Positions 7,039 to 8,596 of a stretch of 8,596 nucleotides of DNA are shown here, piece after piece. Every line of letters begins with the position of its first letter. Position 1 is the first letter of the stretch. The DNA is from an uncultured Clostridia bacterium. GTDB lineage: Bacteria > Bacillota > Clostridia > Peptostreptococcales > Anaerovoracaceae. The stretch spans positions 1-8,596 of the forward strand of contig CAKQVC010000072.1 in assembly GCA_934277655.1 (NCBI GenBank). Direction: 5' to 3'. Both the position numbers and the translations under genes were made by a program. The notes beneath the pieces are model-generated. The model worked only from the letters and a program-made list of their open reading frames with translations, was not told where the DNA came from and made no database searches.

Positions 7039-7896
7039 CTATTTCTGTTTTTTCGCAGAAGCTGCCTGAACGACATGATGCATCAGAAGAGACGTTGTCA
7101 CGCCGCCAACGCCTCCAGGAACCGGTGTGATCGCTGCAACTTTATCCTTTACGCCTTCAAAATCTGCATCCCCGCACATTTTTCCGTTTTCATCAAAATT
7201 AATGCCCACGTCGATAACGATCTGCTCGCCACTTACGTGTTCTGCCGTCAGCACATTTCTTCTTCCGGTTGCACAGATGATAATATCCGCATCCTGACAA
7301 AGTTTTTTCGCATCTTCCTCTTTCGTCTTGCTGTGGCAGACGGTCACGGTTGCATTCGCATCCAGAAGCATCATTGCAACCGGCTTGCCGATCACAAGGC
7401 TTCTCCCCAGAACAACTGCCTTCTTGCCTGCAGGATCAATGCCGTAATACTTTAAAATTGCCATTGCAGCTTCTGCCGTGCATGGCGGAAATCCAGCCTG
7501 CACACCTGTAAAAATACCTGCCAGAGCTTTTTCTGTAATCGCATCCAGGTCTTTTTCTGCTTTTACATGATTGCAGATTTTTTCTTCATCCATCGTTTTG
7601 GGCAGAGGTCTGAGCATGAGCAGTCCATGGATGTTGTCAGCATCATTGATGAACTGCACAATGTCCATCACATCGGATTCATCCGCTTTTTCGTCCAGAA
7701 TAAATTTTTCCACATGGATTCCCAGGCCCTGTGCTTTTTTTACAGCACTGCTTTCATAAGCAACATCGCTTCCCTTATTTCCTACTCGCAAAATCGCAAG
7801 CGTCGGCACAATGCCTTCGCCCATCAGTTCTTCTGCTGTCTTCTGTGTATTGTCGTCAATCCACTGTGCAACAGGTTTTCCCTTCAGTAATTCCAT
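7039..7896 (-). CDS. folD: FolD-family methylenetetrahydrofolate dehydrogenase, variant active site (285 aa)
   Basis: FolD interconverts 5,10-methylene-, 5,10-methenyl- and 10-formyl-tetrahydrofolate in the cytoplasm using NAD(P). The length is typical. The N-terminal folate domain shows AYESSAVKKAQGLGI (46-60), GLLMLRPLP (91-99) and KDLDA (115-119). The nucleotide-binding domain shows GRSLVIGKP (164-172), ATVTVCHSKT (182-191) and DVGIN (229-233), ending in TPVPGGVGGVTT (257-268). The fold is clear, but by hand alignment the catalytic Lys of YxxxK (human Lys56) is Ala51 and the Gln of VQLPLP (human Gln100) is Leu95. The folate-binding Asp (human Asp125) is kept as Asp118. PCTP is PCTA, and GVGPMT is GVGGVT. 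Dehydrogenase activity is therefore plausible, while cyclohydrolase activity is doubtful. The start is ATG with GGGAG (7911-7907) 10 nt upstream. It follows the aldolase gene by 74 nt on the same strand. Confidence 0.9.
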   Translation of the reverse strand: MELLKGKPVAQWIDDNTQKTAEELMGEGIVPTLAILRVGNKGSDVAYESSAVKKAQGLGIHVEKFILDEKADESDVMDIVQFINDADNIHGLLMLRPLPKTMDEEKICNHVKAEKDLDAITEKALAGIFTGVQAGFPPCTAEAAMAILKYYGIDPAGKKAVVLGRSLVIGKPVAMMLLDANATVTVCHSKTKEEDAKKLCQDADIIICATGRRNVLTAEHVSGEQIVIDVGINFDENGKMCGDADFEGVKDKVAAITPVPGGVGGVTTSLLMHHVVQAASAKKQK

Positions 7897-7921
7897 TAAT
7901 TCTTATCTCCCATTTTCAGAA

Positions 7922-7957
7922 GCAGACAGCTTCCTGCATACTAAAGAAGCCATCTGC
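7922..7957 (-). other. Stable RNA hairpin between the aldolase gene and folD
   Basis: As minus-strand RNA, GCAGAUGGCUUC (7957-7946) pairs with GAAGCUGUCUGC (7933-7922) over 12 bp with two G-U pairs and a 12-nt loop. Read as plus-strand RNA, the two wobbles become C-A mismatches, so the fold suits the sense transcript. No U-tract follows on the minus strand, so it is probably not a terminator. It ends 10 nt before the folD Shine-Dalgarno and may affect stability, processing or translation. Confidence 0.5.
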
Positions 7958-7970
7958 ACATATCTTTATT

Positions 7971-8596
7971 TTACTCTTCTTCCTCATCGTCGTATTTGTC
8001 ATACTCATACCAGGATACTTTTCCCAGTTCTTCAAACTGCAAGGCCGCTTTGAAAGCGTCTTCCATGTCCGTCCCACATACGACCATTCCGTGATGAGCC
8101 ATGATAGCGGCACGCCCTTCTCCCAGTGCTGCACAGGTATTAGCTGCCAGCTGATGAGTTCCGGGTGCCGCATAGGCAGCTACCGGAATCAAAGCTCCAA
8201 AACGCTTCCGCATCTCTTTTTCTTTTGCCGGCACCGGCATGGATTTGCATGCACAGGCAAAGACACTGGCATAATCAGAATGTGCATGTACAACGGCTCC
8301 GACATCTTCTCTTGCCTGGTAGATTTCAGCATGAAGTTCTTTTTCGGAAGTAGGGCGGTTTTTCCCGGTGTGGGCAAGGGTTCGGAAATTTACTTTTACC
8401 ATATCCTCCGGTGTCAGCTGATCGTATGGAATACCGGATGGTGTTACAAGCATCTCGTCATCATTTAATCGAATCGAAAGATTTCCCCATGTTCCCTGAA
8501 CCAGTTTTTCATCTGCCAGTCGATTCCCATAGTGAACCAGCTGTTTTCTTAACTCTTGTTCTTCCTGTGGAAAGGTATCCAATGGAATCGACTCTT
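7971..8596 (-). CDS. Class II aldolase/adducin family protein (L-fuculose-phosphate aldolase-like), 5' end uncertain
   Basis: Members are zinc-dependent aldolases or epimerases acting on phosphorylated sugars (FucA, RhaD, AraD) or related substrates; the substrate here is unknown. Numbered from the TTG at 8582, the family residues are all present: GTWGNLS (30-36), TPSGIPYDQL (47-56), PTSEKELHAEIY (77-88) with Glu80 as catalytic residue, HAHS (99-102) giving two zinc ligands, and AHHGMVV (162-168) giving the third zinc His at 164. About 200 residues is normal. The tail is very acidic (DKYDDEEEE). The reading frame stays open from TTG through ESIP to the window edge, with no good Shine-Dalgarno before the TTG. 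The true start may therefore be upstream of the window by a few residues. It is the first visible gene of a probable unit with folD, 74 nt away. Confidence 0.9.
   Translation of the reverse strand, partial: ESIPLDTFPQEEQELRKQLVHYGNRLADEKLVQGTWGNLSIRLNDDEMLVTPSGIPYDQLTPEDMVKVNFRTLAHTGKNRPTSEKELHAEIYQAREDVGAVVHAHSDYASVFACACKSMPVPAKEKEMRKRFGALIPVAAYAAPGTHQLAANTCAALGEGRAAIMAHHGMVVCGTDMEDAFKAALQFEELGKVSWYEYDKYDDEEEE

Noticed and set aside
7731..8468. A 245-codon plus-strand open frame spanning folD and the aldolase gene
   Set aside because: It lies antisense to two well-recognised genes, crosses their boundary, and its translation is rich in Ser, Phe, Cys and His with no family motif. It is a shadow frame.

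Overview
The window looks like a chromosomal segment of a Clostridia bacterium, most likely Lachnospiraceae. The grounds are a T-box riboswitch ahead of valS, moderate GC with A/T-rich intergenic spacers, strong AGGAG-type ribosome binding sites, tandem YhgE/Pip membrane proteins and a clostridial-looking variant FolD. The family-level placement is an inference from these traits, not from any database search. All five protein genes lie on the minus strand, so transcription runs from high to low coordinates. I found no insertion sequence, integrase, tRNA, rRNA or CRISPR array.

Layout in order of transcription. (1) 8596-7971: a class II aldolase/adducin-family enzyme with an intact zinc and catalytic site; its 5' end is at or beyond the window edge. 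(2) 7896-7039: a divergent FolD, 74 nt downstream and probably co-transcribed. A 12-bp RNA hairpin sits in the gap just ahead of its Shine-Dalgarno. (3) 7038-6792: an intergenic region with a strong two-sided terminator hairpin, a possible promoter, and an inverted repeat enclosing a direct repeat. (4) 6791-4254 and 4257-1978: two paralogous YhgE/Pip membrane proteins (845 and 759 aa), translationally coupled by an ATGA overlap. The first carries an extra C-terminal module with two more membrane helices. (5) 1977-1401: a terminator for the YhgE pair, then a near-consensus sigma-A promoter, a 26-nt perfect dyad overlapping the inferred start site, and a complete T-box leader with antiterminator and terminator. 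(6) 1400-1: the N-terminal 466 residues of valyl-tRNA synthetase, whose C-terminus runs off the window.

Functionally these appear to be three independent units: valS under tRNA-Val-sensing attenuation, a two-subunit envelope/export-type membrane complex, and an aldolase-folD pair that may serve carbon or one-carbon metabolism. The points most worth a second look are the FolD active site, which lacks the Lys and Gln normally needed for cyclohydrolase chemistry; the valS T-box, whose specifier loop appears one nucleotide longer than the standard one; the dyad at the valS start site; and the asymmetric YhgE/Pip pair. I do not see a clearly new multi-gene system.
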